A stretch of 64,000 nucleotides of DNA from Trema orientale. Its lineage: Eukaryota; Streptophyta; Magnoliopsida; Rosales; Cannabaceae. The DNA lies in the NCBI GenBank assembly GCA_002914845.1, contig JXTC01000079.1:312309-376308 (forward strand). Reading direction: 5' to 3'. Below are positions 10,686 to 22,018 of this stretch, piece after piece (positions within the stretch are counted from its first letter, which is position 1; every line of letters starts with the position of its first letter). Made by a program: the position numbers and the translations under genes. The notes beneath the pieces are model-generated. The model made no database searches and was not told the DNA's origin. It worked only from the letters and a program-made list of their open reading frames with translations.

Positions 10686-11194
10686 GGGGATTCTGAGGAG
10701 GGTCAGGGACTGAGCCGTAGGGAGGGAGAGTCGCACATGGCGGCCCCTCTCTTTTGTTTTCTTTTTCTTCTGAGATATTCTGCCCTCTGCCTGTGGCCTT
10801 TTGTGAATGTGCGTTAAGGGCTCTCTCATCTCTTGACTTATTTGTGCAACACGTGTACGGTGATGGGACCGTCTATGGCTAAAGCTAAGTTCATATCTTC
10901 TGGCCTGGTCCCAAATTCGAGATGTGGGGTATCCCTACACTAGACACCATACACTACACACCAGCTCCTGAGTCCCATGAATGCCTTCCCAACTAAACTC
11001 TGCCTGCTACACCCATCATCATCGTCCATTTTTGCTTACACGTTTATGTTAATATTCTTTTTCAAAAAATGAAAAAATAAAACGGAAGGTTGTCAGTATG
11101 GAACATTTCTTTTAGCTTGTCTTTTTTTTTTTTTTTTTGAGATTTATTAACTTGACTTGTTAAGGATTAATCTATAATATCCCAAGTTATATAT
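10686..11194. other. Intergenic DNA, less AT-rich, no gene supported
   Basis: Relatively GC-rich low-copy looking DNA. It contains CACGTG at about 10850 and a CT-rich stretch. A 72-codon minus-strand frame (10611-10829) shows no family features and overlaps the tandem repeat. This could be an old leader or exon fragment, but I cannot identify one. Confidence 0.4.
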
Positions 11195-11438
11195 GGAACC
11201 AATTCAGTAGGTATTTTTTTTTTTTATCTATGCATAGGTATCAATTGGGCCAATGAAAATTTTTTTTGCATATTTTTTTATATTAAAAAATAGGAGAGAG
11301 AAAAAATATTAATGATGCACGTCTTTTCATGCATCTCATTTTAGCCGTTAGATCATTAATAGATGATAATCCAACGGCTAGAAAAAAAATACCTACACAT
11401 AGGTAAAAAAAAAAAAAAAACCTACCAGATTGACAACC
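11195..11438 (+). mobile_element. MITE family T, copy 3
   Basis: Left 'GGAACCAATTCAGTAGGTA', right 'CAGATTGACAACC'. It has the central 'TAGCCGTTAGATCA' / 'ATCCAACGGCTA' hairpin and the 'CTATGCATAG' palindrome. Flanked by TA-rich DNA. Confidence 0.82.
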
Positions 11439-12671
11439 GTTATGTATATATATATATGTTTTGCTAATTAAAAAGAAATTCATTTAATCAAAATACATTA
11501 GTAAAGTGTTTTGTGTTCTACGTAGTCAAAAAAAAAAGGTTGGTATTTTTTAAGTTAAAAAATATATTTAACATAGCTAACTAAATAAAACAAAATTACT
11601 GTATTCTAAATAAAACATATTTTGAACTAGCTGGATAACCGCATCAAAATTTAATAATAGAGCTAACATCAATCTCTTATTATCACAGAAAAATATCACA
11701 TTTCAATAATATTATAAAAATGTAGTGAAGTTTACATGTTAAATAGTAAAGCAGGACAATTAAAAAAAAAAAAAAGAGTCGTTCTAACATTCATCTTAAA
11801 AATAAATCCAAAAAGAAAGAGTGTGATCAATATCATAATTGACTTAGTTTTGTAATTTTTATATGACCATGGATATATGAAAATTCTTACAAAATCCTTT
11901 ATTGTGGTGGTCATCACATAGACACTGCCTCTATTGGTATTTTAAATTAATTTATTGCGGATACTACCTCTATTGATACTTTCAATTAATTTATTGCAAA
12001 ATCCTTCGTTTCACCTCAACCTAATCACCCAAGTGAAGGTTTTGTAACAACATCTAAAGTTTCAAAAAGCTAAATTAAATCACTACATATGTATGAGATT
12101 AATTGTGAAAAAGAAAGATTCAGATTGTACTAAGAAAGTTCATATATAAGAATAAGATATAATCCAAAAAAAAAAAGAAAAGAAAAAGAAAAACTACATC
12201 CATTTACCACACAAGGTGATGAGCAAATCAGCTGTAAAATTATTCTTATGAAACAATACATAAAAAAACAAGAGTATAATTTGCAGAGTCATGTATGAAG
12301 GCAGACAACAATGGGGTGTGGTAAACAGCAAAGGAGATTCCAATACCAAAAACGCATTTTACTTTTGCTCCCCTAATCTCCCATATAGTCCCTTTCCTAT
12401 AAGCTATATTAGAGTAGACTAAAGACTACATAGCTGTGGGACCATACACCAAGCAAGGGAAAGGTCCCCTACATTTTTGTGGGGTCCTTTGGTTGGTGCT
12501 TTATGCGGGGTATTGGTAATGGGCATGTGATGTGGGTCCGGCGATGCGTCGAAGCTGTCGTTGTCGTTGTGGGTCTCAATCACAGAAATTGCAACTATAA
12601 GCTGGAGTATTGCTAATATGCCTTATTATGTTGTCCACAGTTCTCTTCTCGGAGAACCATCTCTCAAACTA
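11439..12671. other. Intergenic DNA, no gene seen
   Basis: AT-rich for the first 800 bp. A less AT-rich stretch at about 12300-12600 has no frame or motif I can assign. Confidence 0.45.
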
Positions 12672-13226
12672 CAGCAGTAATTTGTGTTATTGTGTCGTAT
12701 TATGATCGACACGATTATAATATAACATAATAATATTTCAATTTATATATAATATAACTAATAAATATATCAAAAATAAATAATTAAATACGACATGATT
12801 AATAAATTTATCAAAAATTTAAATCCGAATACGATATAATTAATACACGTGTAACTCATTTAATAAATATGTTATGTATTATATTATGATACATACACAA
12901 ATACTCAAATTTAATACGAATATGCTCTTATTAATTTAAGTTAATATATGTAAAATATGTTTAAACAAATTCACATTTAAAACATTAAAATGTTAATAAA
13001 TATGTCATATTGGTATCTTGTTGTGTTGACATGAAAACGATTTATTTAATTAAACGTGTTACATGTGTTATTTTTGAATTAAGCGTGTCAATTCGAAATC
13101 CACTACTTTATTATTTATGTTATACATATCAAACCCAAAATCGACACGAATATTAAATAGGTCACTCAATCTCATTTATTTTATATCATTTTCAAGTCGT
13201 ATCGTCTCAAAAATTGACTATCGTTG
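12672..13226. mobile_element. Degenerate hAT-like element
   Basis: The left part 'TTATTGTGTCGTATTATGA' and the mirrored right part (reverse complement 'TTTGAGACGATACGA') resemble the ACACGA / TCGTGT subterminal motifs of the plant hAT MITEs seen elsewhere in the window. Ends are eroded and no target duplication is clear. Confidence 0.35.
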
Positions 13227-13326
13227 TTCGTAACAACTCATCATTCTTTCTAAATTATATTGCCACTAACTTAAAACATGTTTAAGAATTTTGTTTTGAC
13301 ATACATGTTTGTGCTATTTAGTATTG

Positions 13327-13494
13327 AGTAATGCTATGAGTACCCAGTACCATATGATATGTCAGTCTGTTATTGACTAATTATAAGTATATTTCAGGTG
13401 GATCCATGTGAGACTCAATTTATTAATTAGAATACCAATAACAGAATGACACGTTATTATGATGTTGGACACTACTGGTACTCATATCATTACT
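13327..13494. mobile_element. MITE family C, copy 1
   Basis: Left 'AGTAATGCTATGAGTACC' and right end with reverse complement 'AGTAATGATATGAGTACC' form a good TIR. The termini resemble family B (AGTAATACTACGAG..CACC), suggesting a common MULE-like lineage. No coding frame. Confidence 0.75.
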
Positions 13495-13585
13495 TTTAAG
13501 TATTTGCGTGAGTTACAATAATGAAGTTACTACCTAACCAGATGTCATGTTTGTTTTAATAAATATTTGAGAAATTTAAACAGTA

Positions 13586-14834
13586 CACCACAAAAAAAGG
13601 ACTTCTAACAACCGCCGAGAAAAGTTTAAAATTTTTTAAACCTTTAACGGCGATTCTAATGCAACCGCCGTTAATACTCAAATTTTAACTTTTTACGGCG
13701 NNNNNNNNNNNNNNNNNNNNNNNNNNNNNNNNNNNNNNNNNNNNNNNNNNNNNNNNNNNNNNNNNNNNNTAGTATTTTCATTGACTTGAAATTATTTAGT
13801 TTATTAACTTTAGAATAGTCAAAAGTTTGTACTATGTATGAATTGAGTTGAATTTGAAGGTTCATAATGCTAAAATGGTAATACTTTGAATTGGAATCGA
13901 AAGAATAGATTGTTGGAGTGCATTCTTATCTTTCCAGTATTAAAAATGATAGTCGCTCACGTGACCTTGTATATTATTTCTATATAGTAATGTGTATCAA
14001 AAAATACTTATTTCTTGTATCCACTTGGACAATCATCGGGTACTATAAATCTCTTATCATGGTTAATATAATGTATAGTATAATATATAGAATATATGTT
14101 TATTTATTTGGTCCATTAGTTTTTAAAACACAAGTTTTTTTTTAGTGCATTTAAAATATTTCATATAAATACGGAAAGAAGAGGAAAAAGAGATGGTCCA
14201 ACTTAGTATCATATTAAGGTATGAGATATAGTTTATTCGTATGGGATGTCTTTATTTATCTTTCATCTTTATGTATTTTAACTATAGTTCTATTGTAATT
14301 ATAGTGTCCATCTCAACTCAATTATATAGAATGCGGTGTTTATGTTAGAGTGTATCTCAGTTCGCTCACTTTATCTATGTTAGAGTTGTTAATATAACTT
14401 TCGATAAGTTTATGTTGCAAGTATTAGTGATATGTATCTAGAAACTCATTATTGGTTCTTAAATATATTTATGTTAGAGTATATTATCTATATAGTAGAA
14501 ACTTTTTAGTTATATGTACTAGATTTTAATTATGTTTATTATATGTACTTTATTACAGTTATATCCAGGTTTGTCTATTTTTGAATTGATTTAAAATTCT
14601 TTTTAGGCAAGTTTAATATTGTGGTGTTGTATAAAGTGCCCTGGGGAGGGAAAAAAATTTTTCCTGAAAAAGGCTTTTAACGGCGGTTCCCGTTAAAGAT
14701 CTCCTCACCAATAACAACAGTTCTAGTGAAACCGCAGTTATTGGTAAATAACCGCCGTTAAAGGTACCACTTTCAACGGCACCTATATTAACGGCAGTTT
14801 TTAACCGTCGTTAATTTATTATAATGTTGTAGTG
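13586..14834. mobile_element. CACTA (En/Spm) non-autonomous element
   Basis: It starts 'CACCACAAAA' and ends 'TTGTAGTG', whose reverse complement 'CACTACAA' is the canonical CACTA terminus. The 3-bp flanks GTA (13583-13585) and GTA (14835-14837) are identical. Many short copies of 'AACCGCCG' / 'CGGCGGTT' in both orientations fill the outer ~150 bp at each end, typical CACTA subterminal repeats. The interior is AT-rich with only a 75-codon frame, so no transposase is present. A 69-bp run of N interrupts the left subterminal region. Confidence 0.92.
13701..13769. other. Assembly gap (69 N)
   Basis: A run of N bases. It lies in the repeat-rich left end of the CACTA element, a plausible place for collapse of the AACGGCGG repeats. 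Confidence 1.
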
Positions 14835-15236
14835 GTAGTAACCTATTACGTAAAAATATTAAAGTTATTTTGTAGAAGTCCGTCATTGGTCCGACGCGTT
14901 TGGCAAAAGCGGTCTTGTAGTAAAAAAGACAGAATTTAACGCATAGAAACTCACTATATCCTAATCAGATTATATAGCATGCCACTAATAGTAACTTGAG
15001 ATTATTTACAGATTGTTGAGTGCTGAACATATGAGTTTAATAACGAATTTCGTATAATAATTTAAACAATTAAAAAAACATTCCTCTTGTCAAAATATTT
15101 ACCTTGTTTCATAATCCACTAATTTATAAAATAAATAAATACATATATATATATATTAACATACCGTATATATATTATTTCACAAACAGATATTGAAACT
15201 ACGAACCACAAGAATTTTCCTTTTATATATATATAT

Positions 15237-15476
15237 GGTTGCCAATCCAGTAGGTATTTTTTTTACCTATATGTAGGTATTTTTTTTTTAACTGTTGGAT
15301 TATTATCTAATGGTGATCCAATGGTTATTATGAAGTGCATAAAAGGACGTTCATTATTAATGTTTTTTCTCTCTTTTATCTTTTAATATAAAAAAATGTG
15401 CATGATAAATTTTCATTGGCCAAATTGATACCTATATATAAATTTAAAAAAAAAAATACCTACTGGATTGGTGCCC
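15237..15476 (-). mobile_element. MITE family T, copy 4 (inverted)
   Basis: Starts 'GGTTGCCAATCCAGTAGGTA', ends 'GGATTGGTGCCC'. The inner palindromes are degenerate. It sits inside a TA run on both sides. Confidence 0.82.
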
Positions 15477-17066
15477 TATATATATATAAAATTATGAATT
15501 TAGATCTCACTTCTAGTAAGAACACAATAATATGATCGAACTACTGGACCACACAAAGCTCTAACTCTAAGTAGCTACTAGCCAGGTTGATTATGAAGTT
15601 GAGTATATACAAGGTGGAAAGAGTAAAATGAACATGATTGTACAAGATTTTAGCCAAAAATCATTGGAGTAATATATATTTGAAGCAATCTATTTGTTGC
15701 TTCTTTTTCCCACTTCAGGTGCTTCACGTTGTATTATTTTAGTAAAAAGAATTTTCTAACCCCACTCTCTTCACTCGAATAAATATACCTACTTACTTTA
15801 GTTATCTTACCCTCTAGGCTCTAGTATTCGCTAATAATTAATTAATACAAATAATTGCTTTATTACTTTGTTCAAATTCATATAATATTAGGGTATTATT
15901 TGTCAGGCAGCTTACATATAGGGTGGCATGCTCCACTTTGTTCTCGCAAGATCAAATACTATGTTTGAGCACCTAATATACAGATAACAAAAGCATCTCA
16001 TTTTGGCCTTTGCTTTTTCCCTTTTGTTCTTCTTCCCTCCCTCCTTAATTTTATTATCATTAGTATTTTTTTCTTCCTCTTGGATATTTTTGCAGTTCAT
16101 GACCTATTTGAGCATGCATCCTAAGGAAACAGTAATGCGTATATATATATATATAATAGCATATTGTGTTTTGCAGAACATAAAAAAGAAGCAATACGTA
16201 CATATATTGCCATTAAGACCAAGGCAAAGAAGTACTATATTCATGATAAGGCAAGCTGAATATATGTCAGAGGAATATATATAACTAGCTACTTGACAAG
16301 ATGAAAAAAGAAAAAAAAAAAAAAACAGAGAAAAAAGAAACTACCAAATTCTCCAGCAATGATGACCAATTCACAGAGAAATACATACTAAATATTAGAT
16401 GCATATATATATAGGTTGATATATATATATGGAGGATTTCTCAATAGTTACAATTTTTTTGTGACCATGAATGTATACTAAAAAAAATAGTGATAGCATT
16501 AAATTTTTTTGATGGTAATAAATAGCATTAAATTTTTTATATACATATATATATATATTAACTTACGAGTTTGTACATGAAATATACAGACTAATACTAT
16601 ATATAAAACCAAACAGAGGCGGAAAATGTTCACTAAATATTCAAAGTAAACTTAATTTTCTTTTCCATTGCCAAAGACATCTTTTGAAAAAACTCCAGTT
16701 CTTATAAGCTAGTCCTGCAATATTGCTTCCAAAAGGATTGATGGAAACTTAAGAGTAGGCGTTATATATATATATGTGTGTATAATGTATTAGTGTCATA
16801 GATTTTTGTATATTTATTACATCATGTATATGTATATGTGTATACTATAAGATATAAAACCATGTAGTAGATAACCACAAAGGTGGACCCTAAAATTGCC
16901 ACATGATATGGGCCTCGATACTCCTCTCTCAGCCTTCCCTGCTAGACCTATAAATACATACAAATATATAGTTTATTATTTAATGGCTATAAAGGATAAT
17001 TGGTTTATAATATGAATCTGGATGACGTGGGGTGCATGGTGGGAAGGGATTTTCTCTTGTATTGAA

Positions 17067-17100
<34 letters not shown>

Positions 17101-19332
17101 GTAAAAGAAAACGAAAGACAATCAAGGCATTTGATGTAGATAATTGGGTGGTTTTGGCATCCTAAGATATGATCTAGAAATGTAGGTTCCCTACATCTTT
17201 GGGGGTGGTTGCCTTTAAGGTCATTGTCTCTCCACGTATTACCTTCTAGATTAAATGGTTGTGTGCACTCGTCAGTCGTCAGAAATCCAAATGCTAAGAA
17301 GAACGGCGGTCCATATAATTAGCTATCGTTGATTTTTCATTTTCAAATTGATTGATATATATTATTCAATCATTTAGAAGAAAGAGAATCTTGTTGAACA
17401 TTTTAATATATAAATATATATAAGTCAGAGAAAGCATCAAATTTTAGCTGTCATTGTTATAATGAAGACTTCATCGAGATAATTAAGTCTCTATTATCTA
17501 GCTATAGGTTGGTTCAATAACCACTAATTAGGCTATAGTATATTTTATCATGCTTATATAAAATGAATAATTACCTTTTAATACTTATCGAACAATTACC
17601 TATTTTGTCTATTTATATATGCACTTATAGTTACTTATATATAATAATGTGCATAATCTTCTTTACATGATTCACGACTATTAATGAAACCAAGTACATT
17701 TCATTAGGACAACAATATTAAAACTTCTACCATTAATATGACATATCTGAAAACGATCACTCTCAACAAATAAAATAAAGAATGGTTTTTCATTTTAGCG
17801 TTACTGAATGTGGCATTATTTTGATGAAAAAATGAAATTAGCAATAAAAATACAATGGAGTGAACGATGAAGGGTTGGAATCAATACCCGAAATCAAGAT
17901 TATTACATAATTTTGTTAATTGTTAGAATCGAATGGATCAGTACTAGAAATTATTTTGACAACAACTATATATACATAACTCTAATCTTCTATTTATGCC
18001 ATAATTAACCATTTCGATATTTTGATGGAATATATTTAGTCCATTAGAATGTCTAATTTATATTCTAAAGTTAATTTAGTCAGTGTTCTTATTTTGGTAG
18101 AGATCAGGAAGCGCATGCTTGCTACTTTATTACCTAACATTTAAAATCATATAGAAACATATGCTACACCAAATACACGCATCAAGTACTATATAGGGCT
18201 ATATAAAAAAAAAGTAAAAAGAAAAAGAAAAAGAGTACCTTATATAGGGCGTGAAAATCAATTTCTTTTTTGTTTTTTTTTTTCATAAAATATAGATATA
18301 CGCATGTATATATGAGTATTGCCAAAACGGGATTTTTCACCAAACAATTTGTCAATTTCTTTCATTGCCACATGGCAATTTAGTATAAATTTGCACATTG
18401 TCCCAAACAAATGTGATTGGCAACATGGAAAAGCGAATTTCAGGTAGAAACACCCTCCGGGCTAATTGAGGCTAGCTAATTGATCTAAAATTTTGGGAAT
18501 GTACGAGAAAGAAATAGTTCAAATCCTAATCAAACTAATTTATGTAAAAATTTCTTAATAAATTTTTTTTTACCCTCCAATAAAGAGCGTATAAGATGTG
18601 TTCTAGGTCTATGGCTTTGATTAAAATAAAATTCTGTTCACAATCAAAACCTTTAGTTTAATGTAATTCTATTTTTATTTTCTTTCAAATTTTCTGGTTT
18701 AAGTAATTTTATTTATTTTGTTATTTGGTAATAACGATAAGGAGGATAATTTTGATTTTTAATACCATGAGTTACTCAAAACAATGTGGGGAGGGTATAA
18801 ATTTTTAAAAATTCGAAATATAGAGATGTAATTTTACAGCTGCCAAAATTTATGGTTAAAATTGTTTCTTATTTTTTCTTTTTGAATAAAGTTATGGTTT
18901 TTCAATTAATCCAACTATATAAAATCACGGTCAATTTTCACAGCAATAGCCAATAGGTAGTGGCGTGTACGTACTAACGTCTGATGGAGACAGTATTGGG
19001 GTCGATAAATTCGGAAAGTTAAGGGCAACGTGGCACTTGAGGACAAAAACCCACGAGACTGACTGACAATACTTTGTAATTTTATGTTAAAATATTTTGG
19101 CGTGTGCATGAGGACAGGTTTTAATGACCCCACTATCTATCCCTCTCTTAATCACACGGTCAATTTCTTTGACTTCCTTAGCATCCTTTAACGTGGGACC
19201 TACATGTTTATGTCACTTCCATTGGCTTATGAGGACCACTCATATTTTTACACGTATGCGTCACTCTTTTCTAATTTTTTTCATTGTTTTGTTTTCGGGG
19301 TGTACATCAGTTCAATACCTCTTTCGTGTACG
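15477..19332. other. AT-rich intergenic DNA
   Basis: No gene is supported. It holds many short TA runs and an ATT microsatellite (listed separately). Short patches near 16880-16950 and 17010-17290 are less AT-rich and could be old low-copy sequence. Frames of 62-93 codons here are low complexity. Confidence 0.45.
17068..17095. repeat. (ATT)n microsatellite
   Basis: Nine or so uninterrupted ATT units. Confidence 0.95.
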
Positions 19333-19350
19333 TAGGGGTGTAAAAAGATT

Positions 19351-19600
19351 TGAGAAAATGACATGGATAAGACTAATTTGGGCTAAAATGATTTTTTTTT
19401 AATGAATTTTTTTAAAAGTAATATTTTTAAGAGTGTTAAAGACATGTCAAAATCTTTTTTATCATTAGAAAACAATCATTAAGGATTTTCTTATGGTCAA
19501 GAGGTCAACAAGTTTTTTACACTCTTAAAAATGTCATTTTTAAAAAAATGCACAAAAAAGTCATCTCGGCCCAAGTTAGTCTTACCCATTTTCTTTTCCC
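19351..19600. mobile_element. MITE family D (MULE-like), copy 1
   Basis: Left 'GACATGGATAAGACTAATTT' lies just inside the end; the right end, reverse-complemented, gives 'ATGGGTAAGACTAACTT'. Flanks TAAAAAGATT (19341-19350) and TAAAAAGAGT (19601-19610) agree at 9 of 10 bases, fitting a Mutator-like 9-10 bp duplication. It is inserted 18 bp inside the left end of the large hAT. Confidence 0.8.
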
Positions 19601-20059
19601 TAAAAAGAGTCCAAAAGCCCAAAACCCAAAGGGCTAGTCCGAAAAAAGCCTGATTCGAAGTCGGTCCAAACTCGGCTCAAACCTAATTATCGTTAGGGTT
19701 GGGCTTGAGCCTAGTATTTTTCACATGAACTCGGTCTGAAACTCGGCCCGAAGTCCAAACTTGAAAACCGAACCTAAAGCTCGATTTAAAAAACTCGAAA
19801 CTCAAAAAATATAATAATTTTTTTTTTAGAAAAAAAAAGCTCATTTTTTTAAATTAAAGTAAAAGTATTGTTTTGTAATTGTGTTTAAAAAAAAATTCTT
19901 TCACTATTTCCTTATTCTAATGTATATATATATTAATTTGTGGTCCGAAGGTTAAATTCGACCCGAACATAAAGTCCGAAGTCCGGCTCTATATTAGAGC
20001 CCGAAGCTTTTAGGGTTGGGCTTTGGGCATGACTTTTACTAATTTAAACCCAACCTGGC

Positions 20060-20480
20060 CCGACTCGAAACTTTCTTAAAGAAAAATTAAAGAACAGAAG
20101 AATGAGTTTAAGGATACTTCTCTCGTTGGTAAATAGCCGTGAAGCTTCATCTTCTTGAAGTGGCACCAACTCCTTGAATTGCACAAAACACGAACATAGA
20201 AAATTAATACACGAACATGAAAAAGTAAACAATTGGGTTGCCTCCCAAGAAGCGCTTGAGTTATCGTCTTCGGCTTGACTCAAGTAAACGCTTATCAAAG
20301 AGCAGTTGTTGCCCATAAATTGTGGCATACACCACCACGAATGGGTCTTTGTTGCAATGGTCCTCAAGTTTGACAGACTGCTCATAAATACAAAGTGGCT
20401 TGATTTCAAGTGATTGGCTTCAAAGGGAAACTTTATCTTCGGTTCAAGCTTGTAGAGAGTGTAGAGATGAAATGGTAGCT
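20060..20480 (-). other. Possible acquired Ty3/gypsy retrotransposon segment inside the hAT
   Basis: The sequence includes 'GGTTGCCTCCCAAGAAGCG', a motif I recall as recurrent in the internal untranslated region of plant gypsy elements. It is coding-like in base composition but has no recognisable domain; the 121-codon minus-strand frame matches nothing I know. It lies within the hAT termini and continues past the nested hAT to 21160. The gypsy identity rests on memory of one motif, so it is moderate at best. Confidence 0.4.
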
Positions 20481-20488
20481 CTAATGGC

Positions 20489-21076
20489 TAGGGGTGGCAA
20501 TTCGCATCGGTGGGTCAGTTTGTATCGGGTTGAAGTCTAATTTATACATAAATTATGTTAACTCGAACTCGACTCGTGACCCGTCATATCAGAAAAACGT
20601 CAACACTAACCCGACCCGCACCTAAATTAGGTGGACTCGAACCCGACCCGCGCAACCCGCTTAGGTGAATAATACCTAACCCACAACCTGATTTTGATCC
20701 GTCAACCTGATTTTGACTTGCCAACCCGCTATGATCTATATTTTTCTCTTTATATTTTCCTTTACTAAGTCTATTATTGTCTCATTTCAAAACATATAAA
20801 TTAGGAATAATTTATAAATATAACTAATAACTTATAATCCTAAGCAATATATTTATAATAATAGTCATAAACAAATTAAATAAAAAATAATCTAATAATT
20901 TAATTATGTATATATTTTTTTAGCAGGTCAAGCGGGTTAACCCGAACCTGAACCGTTTTTTTAATTCGTGTCATGCGGGTCGACTCGATTTCGACTCGCA
21001 CCCTTTTTCTTTGACCTTAGCCCACCAAAAATTGTGTTATATTCATGTCGTGTCGTAACTCAAATTGCCACCCCTA
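20489..21076. mobile_element. hAT non-autonomous element (588 bp) nested in the large hAT
   Basis: Termini 'TAGGGGTGGCAATT' and 'AATTGCCACCCCTA' are perfect inverted repeats. Flanks CTAATGGC (20481-20488) and TTAATGGC (21077-21084) match 7/8. The interior is rich in CGACCCG / GCGGGT motifs. Same family as 8562-9145. Confidence 0.88.
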
Positions 21077-21308
21077 TTAATGGCAAACAAGATTCCATCG
21101 GTGGTATGTAATCCAAAAATTTGGATTTAGGCTGGGCTTGGGCGGCCTGATTTACACCCCTATGTGTACGTAATCCATAGGATCGTATTCAATACAAAGC
21201 CACCACGTATAGTACCTGCATTTAATTCTTTCTTATCAATATATATATATATATTTTTTCATCTAAGCATGCATTGTAATATGTACCTAGTCTTTAGATT
21301 AATTAATC

Positions 21309-21703
21309 AGATAATACTTGAGGTGTCAATTTTTGTACCAAATTTTCAATACCAACACATATAGCATGTGATTTGTCACCACTCAATTGGTGATAGTGTT
21401 TAATCTATTTATGGTAAGTTTTAACACACTAATTAATTGGTGACAACTTATATGCCATATGTATTGGTACAAAAAATTTGGTACAAAACTTGGGATATAT
21501 AGGATAACACTACATATTCCAACTTTTGTACCAAATTTTTTGTAACCACACATGTGGCATATAAGTTGTCACCATCTAATTAGTATATTAAAACTTACTA
21601 CAAATAGATTAAACATTATCATCAATTGAGTGGTGACAAATCACATGCCACATATGTTGGTATTAAAAATTTAGTACAAAAATTGGTACCTTAAGCATTA
21701 TCC
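21309..21703. mobile_element. Head-to-head dimer of the 5006-type hAT MITE
   Basis: Two ~195-bp copies of the GGATAAT family lie in opposite orientation with no spacer (junction near 21501), giving a near-perfect 395-bp palindrome. Outer flanks AATTAATC and AATTAGTT agree at 6 of 8 bases. Both arms retain 'TTTGTACCAAATTTT', 'GTGACAACTTAT' and 'TGATTTGTCACCACT'. A 66-codon frame overlapping the left arm is not a gene. Confidence 0.78.
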
Positions 21704-21881
21704 AATTAGTTATAGTGTCTGACTAGAAAAATGTGTTCTTTGATTATGCCATTAATTGAATGAAGCAACTCAAAGTAGAGAGCGATTTGAAAGCATCAAA
21801 CATTTATATATTGTGAATGTAGTGTATATAATCTTTATTTCGTGCACCATTAACTCCTGATGAGTGTTAGTAATAAGTAGT

Positions 21882-22018
21882 TTTTTTTTTTTTTGGGTAA
21901 TAAGAAGGACGGATAAGATCCTGGTGGCGGGTCACTTTACAGAGTCACTCCCATTCGGTTGAGCTCTCAAGGGCGACATGGGGCCTCGAACCCTTGACCT
22001 CATTCTCCCTAAGTGGTT
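21882..22018 (-). mobile_element. tRNA-derived SINE, 5'-truncated
   Basis: Read on the minus strand it has a Pol III B-box-like 'GGGTTCGAGGCCC' about 40 bp from its start, preceded by 'TAGGGAGAATGAGGTC'. It ends in a poly(A) tail (plus-strand T12 at 21882-21893). A body of about 135 bp with A-tail fits a plant SINE. Box A is not convincing, so the copy is probably truncated at its 5' end. Confidence 0.55.

Larger units (their letters stand above)
19333..21162. mobile_element. Large composite hAT element (1.83 kb) with nested and acquired sequence
   Basis: Termini 'TAGGGGTGTAAA' and 'TTTACACCCCTA' are perfect inverted repeats. Flanks CGTGTACG (19325-19332) and TGTGTACG (21163-21170) match 7/8. 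The subterminal zones are full of GGCCC / CCCGA / TCGGG motifs. Two later elements sit inside (19351-19600 and 20489-21076), and about 400 bp of foreign-looking sequence lies between (20060-20480). No transposase frame, so it is non-autonomous. Confidence 0.85.

Noticed and set aside
10611..10829. 72-codon minus-strand frame
   Set aside because: Partly inside the 124-bp tandem repeat and A/T runs; no family features.
20044..20409. 121-codon minus-strand frame as a host gene
   Set aside because: Lies wholly within hAT termini and coincides with a retrotransposon-like non-coding motif; no domain.
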